DNA of 43,013 nucleotides. Source: Bacteroidales bacterium (GTDB lineage: Bacteria > Bacteroidota > Bacteroidia > Bacteroidales > GCA-2748055). A program made the position numbers and the translations under genes. Positions 23,442 to 32,055 of this stretch are shown one piece after another. Each line of letters starts with the position of its first letter. Position 1 is the first letter of the stretch. The notes under the pieces are model-generated. The model saw only the letters and a list, made by a program, of their open reading frames with translations. It was not told the DNA's origin and searched no databases. Where the stretch lies: the NCBI GenBank assembly GCA_021738565.1, contig JAIPBT010000040.1, forward strand, positions 1-43,013, given 5' to 3'.

Positions 23442-25772
23442 CTATCCCATTACAGGTTTTAACTTCACCTGGAGGGTCTGGTTTTCCCCTGCATGCTGTT
23501 CTTCACCATTGATCATCAAAACCAGCGACGGCCCCTTTTCATTTTCAATGGTGATCCTGGATGTATTGATATATATTTTCAGGTAATTTTCCCTGAATAT
23601 GATGTTAAATGACAATGACTTCCATTGGTCCGGAAGGCTCGGTGTAAGATGCAGCATATCATTTTTAACACGCATCCCACCAAATCCATACACCACCGAC
23701 ATCCAGGTACCCCCCATACTGGTAATGTGCAGACCTTCCCCCACCTCCTTGTTGTAATCATCAAGGTCCAGCCTTGAGGTTCTCAGGTACATCTCGTATG
23801 CAATTTCCTTTCTTCCCAGTTTGGAGGCAAGAACTGAATGGATACACGGTGAGAGTGAAGATTCATGCACTGTCCGGGGTTCATAGAAATCAAAATTCCG
23901 CCTGAGGGTTTCCTCGAGGTAATCATCTTCAAAGAAGTAAATCCCCTGGAGAACATCGGCCTGTTTGATGAACGGCGACCTGAGTATCCTGTCCCATGAC
24001 CAATGCTGGTTGATGGGTCGCTCTGAAGGCTCAATGTCCGATGCAAAAATCTGTTTTTTATCCATATAGCCGTCCTGTTGCAGAAATATCTTCTTCTCCC
24101 CGGAATAGGGAAAATAGAGGTTGTTGATGATGTCGGTCCACCTCTCTGTTTCAGTTTCCTCATTGAAACCGGTTTTGGCTCTTATTTCGTCGTATTTTTC
24201 TAAATATTCATTCCTGACATATGACACTGCTTCAAGCGTGTATTGAAGGGTCCACCTTGCCATCAGGTTGGTGTACCAGTTGTTGTTTACATTGTTTTCA
24301 TATTCGTTGGGGCCGGTCACTCCAAGCATGACATATTTGCCCCTTACATCCGACCAGTTTACCCGCTGACGCCAGAACCGCGAAATGGCAATGAGCACTT
24401 CCAGTCCATATTCGGCCAGGTATTTTCGGTCACCCGTATACCTTATATAATTATAAATCGCATAGGCAATGGCTCCGTTTCTATGTATCTCCTCAAATGT
24501 AATTTCCCATTCATTGTGACATTCCCGCCCATCCATAGTCACCATTGGATACAATGCCGCCCCATTCCTGAATCCCAGTAATTCTGCATTCTCTATGGCC
24601 CTTTGAAGATGCTTGTAGCGGTATATCAGGAGGTTCCTGGCCACTTCAGCAGGAGAGGAGCTCAGATAAAAGTAGAACAAATACGCCTCTGTATCCCAAT
24701 AGGTGCTGCCCCCGTATTTTTCACCTGTAAATCCTTTGGGTCCGATATTCAGCCGTTCATCTTTTCCCGTGTAAGTCTGGTTGAGGTGAAAAATATTGAA
24801 CCGTATCGCCTGCTGTGCCTTTTCATCTCCTTCAATAACAATATCCGAATGGGCCCATTTCTCATTCCAGAGTTGCCTGTGATCATCGAACAATTGATCG
24901 AACTTCCTACTGAAAGCCCTTTCAAGTGCTTCCTTGCCTGCAGTGACCATAGCCTCCTTGCTGTGATTCAACGAAGAGATCACAGAAACATATTTATAAA
25001 GAACGGCCTGGCTTCCCTCCCCTGTCTGAATTCTTACCGTATTGCCTACATAACCTTTTCTTTCAATGATTTCCGGATCAGGATCCACCGGTGAGCCATC
25101 AAGTTCGATCTCATATTTCATTGAAAATCCAACCCTGAAACCTGATTTACGCGTTTCGGCAACAAGGTGCGCATCTCCTTTTCCGGCTTTCAGATCCACC
25201 AGGTCCCAGAACATTTCATTGTAATTGGAATCCCTGTTTCTTACATCACCATTGATATGCGGAGAAAATTCTATGGTTGCATTAAAATCCAGGGGTTTCA
25301 CCGAATACCTGATGGCCCCGATCTCATCATCAGCAATGCTCAGAAATCTTTTTGCCTTTATCTCAGCTGTTTTTCCACCATCAATCCTCACTGCAAAGAT
25401 TCGTTCAAGATACCCTTCCCGCATATTCAGTTCCCTTCTGAAGCTCAGCAACTCCAGTTCATTCAGATCAATTTCCACACCATCGATAACAACCCCGATA
25501 CCGATCCAGTCAGGAGCATTCAGAACTTTAGCAAAAAATTCCGGGTAACCGTTTTTCCACCAACCAACACGTGTTTTATCCGGGTAATATACCCCGGCAA
25601 TGTAATTTCCCTGCAGGCTCTCGCCTGAATATTTTTCTTCAAAATTTGCCCGCTGACCCATCCTGCCGTTTCCAAGACTGAATATACTCTCAGATGCCTC
25701 CTGCATTGCAGGATTGAATTTCTCTTCAACAATGCTCCAGTTATCGACTTTATAATTGCTATTCATCATCAT
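23442..25772 (-). CDS. GH65 maltose phosphorylase
   Basis: A 776-residue cytoplasmic enzyme of glycoside hydrolase family 65, usual family length. An N-terminal beta-sandwich (1-270: NPAMQEASESIFSLGNGRMGQR) is followed by a linker and the (alpha/alpha)6 barrel with GSTYWDTEAYLFYFYL, the general acid E490 in VTGPNEYENNV and the phosphate-binding loop HITSMGGTW near 690, which distinguishes phosphorylases from hydrolases. It should convert maltose plus phosphate to glucose and beta-glucose 1-phosphate; kojibiose or trehalose phosphorylase activity cannot be excluded by eye. It starts 41 bases after the MFS transporter stop on the same strand, so both form an operon. No beta-phosphoglucomutase is in the window, although it commonly accompanies this enzyme. 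Confidence 0.9.
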   Translation of the reverse strand: MMMNSNYKVDNWSIVEEKFNPAMQEASESIFSLGNGRMGQRANFEEKYSGESLQGNYIAGVYYPDKTRVGWWKNGYPEFFAKVLNAPDWIGIGVVIDGVEIDLNELELLSFRRELNMREGYLERIFAVRIDGGKTAEIKAKRFLSIADDEIGAIRYSVKPLDFNATIEFSPHINGDVRNRDSNYNEMFWDLVDLKAGKGDAHLVAETRKSGFRVGFSMKYEIELDGSPVDPDPEIIERKGYVGNTVRIQTGEGSQAVLYKYVSVISSLNHSKEAMVTAGKEALERAFSRKFDQLFDDHRQLWNEKWAHSDIVIEGDEKAQQAIRFNIFHLNQTYTGKDERLNIGPKGFTGEKYGGSTYWDTEAYLFYFYLSSSPAEVARNLLIYRYKHLQRAIENAELLGFRNGAALYPMVTMDGRECHNEWEITFEEIHRNGAIAYAIYNYIRYTGDRKYLAEYGLEVLIAISRFWRQRVNWSDVRGKYVMLGVTGPNEYENNVNNNWYTNLMARWTLQYTLEAVSYVRNEYLEKYDEIRAKTGFNEETETERWTDIINNLYFPYSGEKKIFLQQDGYMDKKQIFASDIEPSERPINQHWSWDRILRSPFIKQADVLQGIYFFEDDYLEETLRRNFDFYEPRTVHESSLSPCIHSVLASKLGRKEIAYEMYLRTSRLDLDDYNKEVGEGLHITSMGGTWMSVVYGFGGMRVKNDMLHLTPSLPDQWKSLSFNIIFRENYLKIYINTSRITIENEKGPSLVLMINGEEQHAGENQTLQVKLKPVMG

Positions 25773-25813
25773 ATTCTTAATATTTCATTCAGAACCGAGG
25801 GTTTTACCCCCAA

Positions 25814-27310
25814 CTATCCCTTATCCTTTACAAACAATACCAGCAATGCTGCAAGCACAAGTGAAACTCCGCCTACAAGCAGGGCATAGATGCTCTCTCC
25901 TCCAAAAAGTGATTTTACAATAAAGCCCAGAATACTTGCCGCCAGGATCTGGGGAATGACAATGAAGAAGTTAAATATCCCCATGTAAACACCCATTTTT
26001 TTCTGCGGCAAAGCTCCCGTCAATATTGCATAAGGCATTGCCAGGATACTTGCCCAGGCCATTCCCACCCCGATCATTGACCAGATCATATGCTGGGGAT
26101 TTTCAAGAAAATATATGGATGCCAGGCCTATTCCCCCGACGATCAGTGAAATCATATGTGTAATTTTCCTGTTTGTTAACCTGGATATATAGGGAAGCAC
26201 CATAAGACCAAAACCTGCAGCGAACAGGTTGTACCATCCCATCATTCCACTAACCAGGTTGGCTCCTTCCCCGTATATTTCAGAGGAAGTGTCCGTTGTG
26301 CCATACAGGTGGTCCGTTACCCCCGGGGTCATATAGATCCACATTGAAAAAAGTGCAAACCAGGAGAAGAACTGTACAATTGCCAGTTGTGCCATGGTTT
26401 GGGGCATCCTGTACAGATCGGTTATAATACTTACAAGACCGTTTCCCGATTCCTTACTTACAAAAAAAGCCGATAGCAGCTGCAGCAAACCGAAAAAGGC
26501 AACACCAATGGACAATATATACAGCTCTTTATCCAGCTTGAAATAGTAGACCGGAAGTGCCAGCAATATACCGGCAATGGTCCACAAGAGACCACGGCGC
26601 AAATATTTCGACATTGGATCACGCTCGGTTGTGCTGTTTTTCTGATCCTTTACCTGTTCTCTTTCCTCTTCAAAGGCTTTCATTTCCTCCGGTGAATATT
26701 CCCTGCTGCTGAAAACGGTCCATCCAACTGCCAGAAAAAATACAGCGCCTCCAAGGTAAAAGGACAATTTTACCGTCTGAGGAATTTCCCCTTCAGGAGC
26801 GGTATTTGAAATGTTGAACCAGTTGGTCAGTGCATAAGGCAGCCACGATGCAACAAACGCACCTATACCAATGAAAAAACTCTGCATGGTAAAACCTATG
26901 GTCCGTTGCTTATCAGGCATCATATCCCCGACAAAAGCCCTAAATGGTTCCATTGAAATATTAATGGATGCATCCATGATCCAGAGCATACCGGCAGCAA
27001 ACCACAATGCCGGCGAATTTGGCATAACAAAAAGTGCTGCCGATGCAAGGATCGCTCCAACAAGAAAATAGGGACGTCTCCGTCCCATCCTGTTCCAGGT
27101 ATTATCGCTCATGTGTCCGATGATCGGCTGAATGATCAACCCGGTAACCGGTGCAGCGATCCACAGGATGGGGATCTTGTCAATATCGGCTCCAAGTGTC
27201 TGGAAGATCCTGCTGACATTTCCGTTCTGCAGGGCAAAACCGAACTGGATCCCCAGGAATCCAAAACTCATGTTCCATATCTGCCAGAAACTTAATCTTG
27301 GTTTTTTCAT
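25814..27310 (-). CDS. MFS sugar transporter (GPH/SLC45-like), likely maltose/maltodextrin
   Basis: A 498-residue inner-membrane carrier. I start at ATG 27310, where KKPRLSFWQIWNMSFGFLGIQFGFALQNGN gives the typical beginning of this family; the frame-extending start at 27448 adds 46 unrelated residues. Twelve hydrophobic segments are visible with the MFS motif A GHMSDNTWNRMGRRRPYF between helices 2 and 3. A charged loop (EEEREQVKDQKNSTTERDP) marks the centre. The IQFGFALQNGNVSRIFQTLG opening and GRRRPYF are those of sucrose/maltose-type (SLC45-like) transporters in Bacteroidota. It is the first gene of a two-gene operon with GH65, preceded by a promoter and a LacI-type operator. The substrate is inferred from its partner. 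Confidence 0.88.
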   Translation of the reverse strand: MKKPRLSFWQIWNMSFGFLGIQFGFALQNGNVSRIFQTLGADIDKIPILWIAAPVTGLIIQPIIGHMSDNTWNRMGRRRPYFLVGAILASAALFVMPNSPALWFAAGMLWIMDASINISMEPFRAFVGDMMPDKQRTIGFTMQSFFIGIGAFVASWLPYALTNWFNISNTAPEGEIPQTVKLSFYLGGAVFFLAVGWTVFSSREYSPEEMKAFEEEREQVKDQKNSTTERDPMSKYLRRGLLWTIAGILLALPVYYFKLDKELYILSIGVAFFGLLQLLSAFFVSKESGNGLVSIITDLYRMPQTMAQLAIVQFFSWFALFSMWIYMTPGVTDHLYGTTDTSSEIYGEGANLVSGMMGWYNLFAAGFGLMVLPYISRLTNRKITHMISLIVGGIGLASIYFLENPQHMIWSMIGVGMAWASILAMPYAILTGALPQKKMGVYMGIFNFFIVIPQILAASILGFIVKSLFGGESIYALLVGGVSLVLAALLVLFVKDKG

Positions 27311-27483
27311 AAGTTTAATTCTTATTAAGGACTCCCCGCCCCATGGCGGTCCCTGATGTTTAAACCCAAAATATTGCTGGAAATATAAAAAGGCAGGCAT
27401 AAAAAAATCCCTGACCACATTTCCTGTAGTTTCAGAGATCTTAATCATGTAAAATTTTTATCGGATGGAACTTGATTCCGATT

Positions 27484-27511
27484 CAAAAGTATGAAAAAAA
27501 GATCTTACAAA
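27484..27511 (-). promoter_or_regulatory. Candidate promoter of the MFS-GH65 operon
   Basis: On the minus strand, TTTG (27511-27508) and TACTTTTG (27491-27484) match the Bacteroidota -33 and -7 boxes with 16 bases between (shorter than usual). Transcription would start near 27478, about 170 bases ahead of ATG 27310. The LacI-type palindrome at 27572-27581 lies about 60 bases upstream of the -33 box. Confidence 0.45.
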
Positions 27512-27571
27512 GCAAGTTTTCGTGGTAAGTTTTTTATTGCGGAAGCTTCACTATTCCTGCAAGCCCTGTTT

Positions 27572-27581
27572 CAAACGTTTG
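27572..27581. promoter_or_regulatory. LacI-family operator candidate upstream of the MFS-GH65 operon
   Basis: CAAACGTTTG is a perfect 10-bp palindrome with a central CG, the classic LacI/GalR-family half-site arrangement; one more base on the right (C) extends it to CAAACGTTTGC. It lies between the lacI stop (27619) and the MFS start (27310). Its half-site AAACG matches the tandem sites at 28747-28770. Its position upstream of the presumed promoter is more like an activator site than a blocking one. Confidence 0.55.
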
Positions 27582-27618
27582 CGGAGAAATAAAAAAATTG
27601 ATGAAGACAATAAACTTT

Positions 27619-28638
27619 TCAGGAAAGGCTCCTTGTAGTCCCCCTCACAATCAGTTCGGTTTTAATCACCTCGGTGGTTGGTTTTTTCCCTGAATCCGGA
27701 TGCATGATCCGGTCCAGCAACATTTCGGCCGACTTTTTGCCTATTTCAAATCCATGCTGACTGATGGTTGTCAGCGGCGGGTCCGTTACTGTTGAAACCA
27801 GTCCGTCGGTAAATCCGATCACGGAAACTTTTTCCGGTATTTTGTATCCAAGCTTCTTCAATGCATTAACGCTACCGGCTGCAGTCATGTCGTTTACAGC
27901 AAAGATCCCGTCCGGCGGATCCTTCAATCCCATCAGCCCGGGAATGATCGCCGCAGCTTCTTCAATTGTATCGCATTTTACGATCAGGTCATCATCCACT
28001 TCGATTCCATTTTTCTCAAGCGCTGAAATATATCCGCGCTTGCGATGGTACCCTATCAGCAAGTTCTGTGGTGCGGCCAGATGTGCTATTCTCTTACAGC
28101 CTGTTTTAATCAGGTATTCAACTGCATTCATCGCACCATTGAAATCATCGACAATCACTTTGTCGGTTTCCAGTTCTTCACATACACGGTCAAAAAAAAC
28201 GATTGGAAAATTTTTTTCCGCGAGTTCACGGAAGTGACTGAATGACCGGGTTGTTTTGGAAATCGAAACCAGTGCGCCCTCTGCCCTGTTGTATTCTATG
28301 GCCTGCATGATCTCCAGTTCGCGTTCATATTGCTCGTTCGATTGGAAGATCATCACGTTGTATCCGTTCGCCTGGGCAACTTCTTCGATCCCCGATATCA
28401 CAGATGAAAAAAAGTGGTGGACAATCTGGGGGACAATGACACTGATCACATTGGTTTTCTGGCTCCGCAGGCTCAATGCAATGGCATTGGGCTTGTATTT
28501 AAGTTTTTCGACCAGCTCCTTCACCTGCTTTTTAGTGGCAGTGGAAATATCCGGATGATCCTTCAATGCACGTGATACAGTAGAGGGAGAAACTCCAAGT
28601 TCCCTTGCAATGTCTTTTATGGTAACAGCATGGCTCAT
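27619..28638 (-). CDS. LacI-family transcriptional regulator of the maltodextrin locus
   Basis: A 339-residue regulator of normal family length. The N-terminal HTH is TIKDIARELGVSPSTVSRAL (residues 6-25), then the hinge helix KPNAIALSLRS with the DNA-bending leucine, then a periplasmic-binding-like ligand domain with VISVIVPQIVHHFFSSVISG, VPIVFFDR-like and GIFAVNDMTAAGSVNALKK segments. It should bind palindromes with a central CG and respond to a sugar. It sits between the susC operon (divergent) and the MFS-GH65 operon (same strand, downstream), and candidate operators lie on both sides. This suggests it coordinates outer-membrane import and cytoplasmic breakdown. Whether it represses or activates cannot be read from the sequence. 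Confidence 0.9.
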   Translation of the reverse strand: MSHAVTIKDIARELGVSPSTVSRALKDHPDISTATKKQVKELVEKLKYKPNAIALSLRSQKTNVISVIVPQIVHHFFSSVISGIEEVAQANGYNVMIFQSNEQYERELEIMQAIEYNRAEGALVSISKTTRSFSHFRELAEKNFPIVFFDRVCEELETDKVIVDDFNGAMNAVEYLIKTGCKRIAHLAAPQNLLIGYHRKRGYISALEKNGIEVDDDLIVKCDTIEEAAAIIPGLMGLKDPPDGIFAVNDMTAAGSVNALKKLGYKIPEKVSVIGFTDGLVSTVTDPPLTTISQHGFEIGKKSAEMLLDRIMHPDSGKKPTTEVIKTELIVRGTTRSLS

Positions 28639-28746
28639 GAGAATATCAAACCATATAAAGATACTGAATTTTAATTGATAATTGCTGAAGTCAAAAGGTA
28701 GATATAATTCATTATGTTAAGTAAAAGTTAAACAAAATGGTTCTCT

Positions 28747-28770
28747 GCAAACGATTGCGGAAACGATTGC
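28747..28770. promoter_or_regulatory. Two tandem LacI-family operator candidates in the lacI/susC gap
   Basis: GCAAACGATTGC (28747-28758) is followed immediately by GGAAACGATTGC (28759-28770). The first matches its own reverse complement at 10 of 12 positions around a central CG; the second at 8 of 12. Exact head-to-tail placement with a 12-base period puts both sites on nearly the same helix face. They lie about 110 bases from the lacI start and 160 bases from the susC start. Confidence 0.6.
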
Positions 28771-28841
28771 GTTGATTTTCTGTTCATTACAGGTTGATAA
28801 TAGGCCCTTCCGAGTTAAGTTTTCCTTAAATTGCTGCACAT

Positions 28842-28859
28842 TTTGTTTGAGGAAACAAA
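28842..28859. promoter_or_regulatory. TTTGTTT-GAGG-AAACAAA palindrome upstream of susC
   Basis: A perfect 7-bp inverted repeat with a four-base spacer, 71 bases ahead of the susC start. It could be a regulator site or a leader hairpin; TTTG in the left arm could also serve as a -33 element, but no good TAnnTTTG follows at the right spacing. Low confidence in any specific role. Confidence 0.35.
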
Positions 28860-28930
28860 TGTCAAACTGAACAATATTTTTATCGGATAGGGTTTCAGAG
28901 ATCATGCTGTTAGCTAATTAAACAAAGACT

Positions 28931-31891
28931 ATGAAACACAAATTAAAGTTATTCCTCTTACTGACAGCCATGCCGCTGCTTTTTGTGCCGGTATATTTAT
29001 CGGCCCAGGCCACGCTGGTCACCGGAAAAGTGACGGATGGGGAGACAGGCACGGCACTTCCCGGTGTTACGATCGTAGCCAAAGGCACTACACTGGGTGC
29101 GGTCACCGATTTCGACGGGAATTACACCATCTCCGTTGAAAGCGGAAGCACGCTGGTGTATTCCTATGTCGGATATAAAGATAAAGAAGTGATCGTAACC
29201 AACCAGAACGTTATCAATGTTACACTGAGTGAAAAAACTGAAAAACTGGAAGAGGTTGTTGTTATCGGTTACGGCGTTCAGAAGAAAAGCGACAAGACCG
29301 GTGCTGTTGCCAGCATCAGTTCAGATGAATTGAACCAGGGTGTACTTACCGATCCCATCCAGGCAATGCAGGGTAAGATCGCCGGTGTCAGTATCAATAA
29401 AAAAGGTGGCGACCCCAATGCCGGATTCTCTGTGAAGATCCGGGGTTCTTCCGGGTTTGATTCAAATACGAACCCATTGTATGTTGTAGACGGTGTGCCC
29501 GGGGTGGACCCAACCACCATAGCTCCTGAGGACATCGCCTCTTTCAACGTTCTGAAAGACGCTTCATCAACAGCCATTTACGGTGCCAGGGGTGCCAACG
29601 GTGTGATCATCATTCAAACCAAGCAGGGAAAAGCAGGCGCCTCTACCATCGATTTTAACAGTTACGTGTCGCTCGACCAGGTGGCCAATCGGCTGGATAT
29701 GCTCTCGGCTGCTGAAATGCGTGATTATGTAACTGAAAACAACCTGAACTTTATGGATGGTGATGCCAATACAAACTGGCAGGATGAGATCTATCGGACC
29801 GGGATATCACAAAACTACAACCTTGCTGCCTCCGGTGGAAATGAATCAAGCTCCTACCGGGTATCGTTATCCCATACCGACTTTGAAGGTGTGGTGAAAG
29901 GAACTTCAAAGGTAAGGACCATCGGAAGGATCAACATGTCGCAGAAAGCAATCAATGACCGCCTTACCCTCTCGGCAACACTGGCGGGAACCATCGAGGG
30001 AAATGATTACATCGACTATTCTACAGACGGAAGCAATGCCGTGCTCTACCAGGCCTTCCAGCGCAACCCGACCGACCCGGTTTATACCGATGATGATGAA
30101 TTTTTTGAAACACAACGTGATTTCAACTATTACAACCCGGTGGCGCTCATCGAACAGATACAGAACACACGCGATGCAAAGCGCTTTCTCGGAAACCTTA
30201 AAGCAGATTTCATGATCATCGAGGGACTTGTTGCAGGATTGAACATGGGTTATATCCGTGACGATCATGAAAATTTTTACTTTGAACCCTCTTCCGTGCG
30301 CGGAGGAACAACAGCAGGATACGGAAAACGCGAATACAGCAATTTTGAATCAAAAATTCTCGAAACCACGCTTAATTACATTACAACGATCACCGGGGGG
30401 CACAATCTAAATGCTGTAGTGGGTTATTCTTTCCAGGAGGACAGGAACGATGCCTTTGGAGCACAGGGCCGGGAACCCCTTTCTGATTTCGTCCAGGCCT
30501 ACAACCTCAAAACCTTCAACGATGTTACCGTGGGTGATATATGGTCGAGCTATGAAAAGAACCGGTTGATCTCCTTTTTCGGTCGTGCGGTATACAATTA
30601 TAACAACAAGTACTATGCCACTGCAACCATCCGGCGTGATGGTTCTTCCAGATTCGGCGCCAACCACAAATGGGGATGGTTCCCCTCAGGATCCCTGGCA
30701 TGGAATCTTCAACAGGAAGATTTTCTGAGTGATGTGGATATTTTGAGCATGCTTAAACTGAGAGCCGGTTTCGGACTCTCAGGTAACCAGGAGATAGGAA
30801 ATTATCACAGCCTTGGAATAGTAAATATTGACGGTACCACCGTTAACTTCGAAACCGGTGAAGATGCCGTAAAATTCAGCCAGTCGTATAACAACAACCC
30901 CGATCTGAAATGGGAAGAAAATGCCGAAGTGAACATTGGTATTGATTTCGGCTTTAACAGGAACAAAATATCAGGTTCTGTTGAATACTACTATAAATCC
31001 ACTTATGACCTCCTTGCAGAATATGCCGTGCCGGTACCTCCAAACATTGCAGGTAGTACATGGGCCAATGCAGGAAATATACTGAACCGTGGTGTGGAAC
31101 TGAGCGTGAATTATTTTGCGGTGAACAATGCAAACTTTACCTGGAAAACTTCTTTCGTGTTCGCCAGAAACAAGCAGAAAGTCGTTTCTCTCTCAGGTGA
31201 GGGTTTCGAATGGACCGAAGGTGATAAAAAGGAGGGCTGGCTGTCCGGACGCGGCCTGGTCGGCGATCAGAACTGGACACAGCTTATTCAGGAGGAATAT
31301 GAACTGGGTACATTCTACATGCCGGAATATGCCGGGTTGTCACAGGATGGGAAATTCCTGTTCTGGACCGCGGCAGGAGGCGTGACCCGTAACGTTGAAG
31401 ATGCTCAAAGAAGGGTCGTTGGAACAGCATTGCCCGATTTTGAAGCAGGATGGTCCAACTATTTCACATTCTTTAAAAATTTTGATGCCAATGTTACCAT
31501 CAGGGGTGTGTACGGTAATGACATACTGAATGTTACCAGGATGGTGTTTGAAAATCCCACCATTTTGCCAACCCTGAACACTCTTTCAAGTGTAATGAGT
31601 GAGATCGACAGGGGACTCACCGACGCTCCAAAAGTAAACAGCTATTACATTGAAGACGGCTCATTCATAAGGCTGGACAATATTTCAGTTGGTTACAATG
31701 TTAATACAGGAGGAACCCGGTGGGTGAGCAACCTGCGTGTTTATATTTCATCCAACAACCTCTATACCCTCACAGGATACAGTGGCATCGACCCGGAAAC
31801 CTCTTATGACGGGAAATCATTCGGACTGGATATGTACAACGTCTATCCGAAAACCAGGACATTAACATTTGGAGTCAATTTTACTTTTTAA
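28931..31891 (+). CDS. susC: SusC/RagA-type TonB-dependent oligosaccharide importer
   Basis: A 986-residue outer-membrane protein. Signal peptide KHKLKLFLLLTAMPLLFVPVYLSAQ; carboxypeptidase-D-like domain at about 30-105 (VTGKVTDGETGTALPGVTIV, AVTDFDGNYTISV); then the SusC-specific TonB-box region EEVVVIGYGVQKKSDKTGAV and a plug (QAMQGKIAGVSINKKGGDPN, VDGVPGVDPTTI, LKDASSTAIYGARGANGVIII). The remainder is a 22-strand barrel ending TLTFGVNFTF. It pairs with the SusD protein to import starch-derived oligosaccharides; the substrate is assigned from the GH13, GH65 and SusE neighbours. Upstream are tandem LacI operators. The stop is 164 bases before susD, an unusually long gap that holds two hairpins. 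Confidence 0.93.
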   Translation: MKHKLKLFLLLTAMPLLFVPVYLSAQATLVTGKVTDGETGTALPGVTIVAKGTTLGAVTDFDGNYTISVESGSTLVYSYVGYKDKEVIVTNQNVINVTLSEKTEKLEEVVVIGYGVQKKSDKTGAVASISSDELNQGVLTDPIQAMQGKIAGVSINKKGGDPNAGFSVKIRGSSGFDSNTNPLYVVDGVPGVDPTTIAPEDIASFNVLKDASSTAIYGARGANGVIIIQTKQGKAGASTIDFNSYVSLDQVANRLDMLSAAEMRDYVTENNLNFMDGDANTNWQDEIYRTGISQNYNLAASGGNESSSYRVSLSHTDFEGVVKGTSKVRTIGRINMSQKAINDRLTLSATLAGTIEGNDYIDYSTDGSNAVLYQAFQRNPTDPVYTDDDEFFETQRDFNYYNPVALIEQIQNTRDAKRFLGNLKADFMIIEGLVAGLNMGYIRDDHENFYFEPSSVRGGTTAGYGKREYSNFESKILETTLNYITTITGGHNLNAVVGYSFQEDRNDAFGAQGREPLSDFVQAYNLKTFNDVTVGDIWSSYEKNRLISFFGRAVYNYNNKYYATATIRRDGSSRFGANHKWGWFPSGSLAWNLQQEDFLSDVDILSMLKLRAGFGLSGNQEIGNYHSLGIVNIDGTTVNFETGEDAVKFSQSYNNNPDLKWEENAEVNIGIDFGFNRNKISGSVEYYYKSTYDLLAEYAVPVPPNIAGSTWANAGNILNRGVELSVNYFAVNNANFTWKTSFVFARNKQKVVSLSGEGFEWTEGDKKEGWLSGRGLVGDQNWTQLIQEEYELGTFYMPEYAGLSQDGKFLFWTAAGGVTRNVEDAQRRVVGTALPDFEAGWSNYFTFFKNFDANVTIRGVYGNDILNVTRMVFENPTILPTLNTLSSVMSEIDRGLTDAPKVNSYYIEDGSFIRLDNISVGYNVNTGGTRWVSNLRVYISSNNLYTLTGYSGIDPETSYDGKSFGLDMYNVYPKTRTLTFGVNFTF

Positions 31892-31919
31892 AGCAAGACC
31901 GTTATGAACCGAGACATGA

Positions 31920-31935
31920 TCCGCCGGCTGGCGGA
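31920..31935 (+). repeat. Stem-loop 1 in the susC-susD gap
   Basis: TCCGCC-GGCT-GGCGGA: a perfect 6-bp GC-rich stem with a 4-base loop, 29 bases after the susC stop. No T-run follows, so it is not a standard terminator; it could protect the 3' end of a processed susC message. Confidence 0.5.
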
Positions 31936-32000
31936 ACAAACGCTTAAAATTATTTCACTTCTTGCGTTAGGTTTCTTTGATAAATTATCATGGCGAGTTA

Positions 32001-32018
32001 CCCCGATATACCTCGGGG
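32001..32018 (+). repeat. Stem-loop 2 in the susC-susD gap
   Basis: CCCCGA (32001-32006) and TCGGGG (32013-32018) form a 6-bp stem with a 6-base loop, 37 bases ahead of the susD start. A similar CCCGA...TCGGG palindrome occurs at 406-421, suggesting a common short palindrome of this genome. Confidence 0.5.
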
Positions 32019-32055
32019 CAGGCTATCTGACCTATAAAAAAATAAAAATAAACAG

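Noticed and set aside
28842-28859. TTTGTTT palindrome as the susC promoter
   Set aside because: The left arm offers a -33-like TTTG, but no TAnnTTTG box follows at a usable distance, so I list it only as a possible site.
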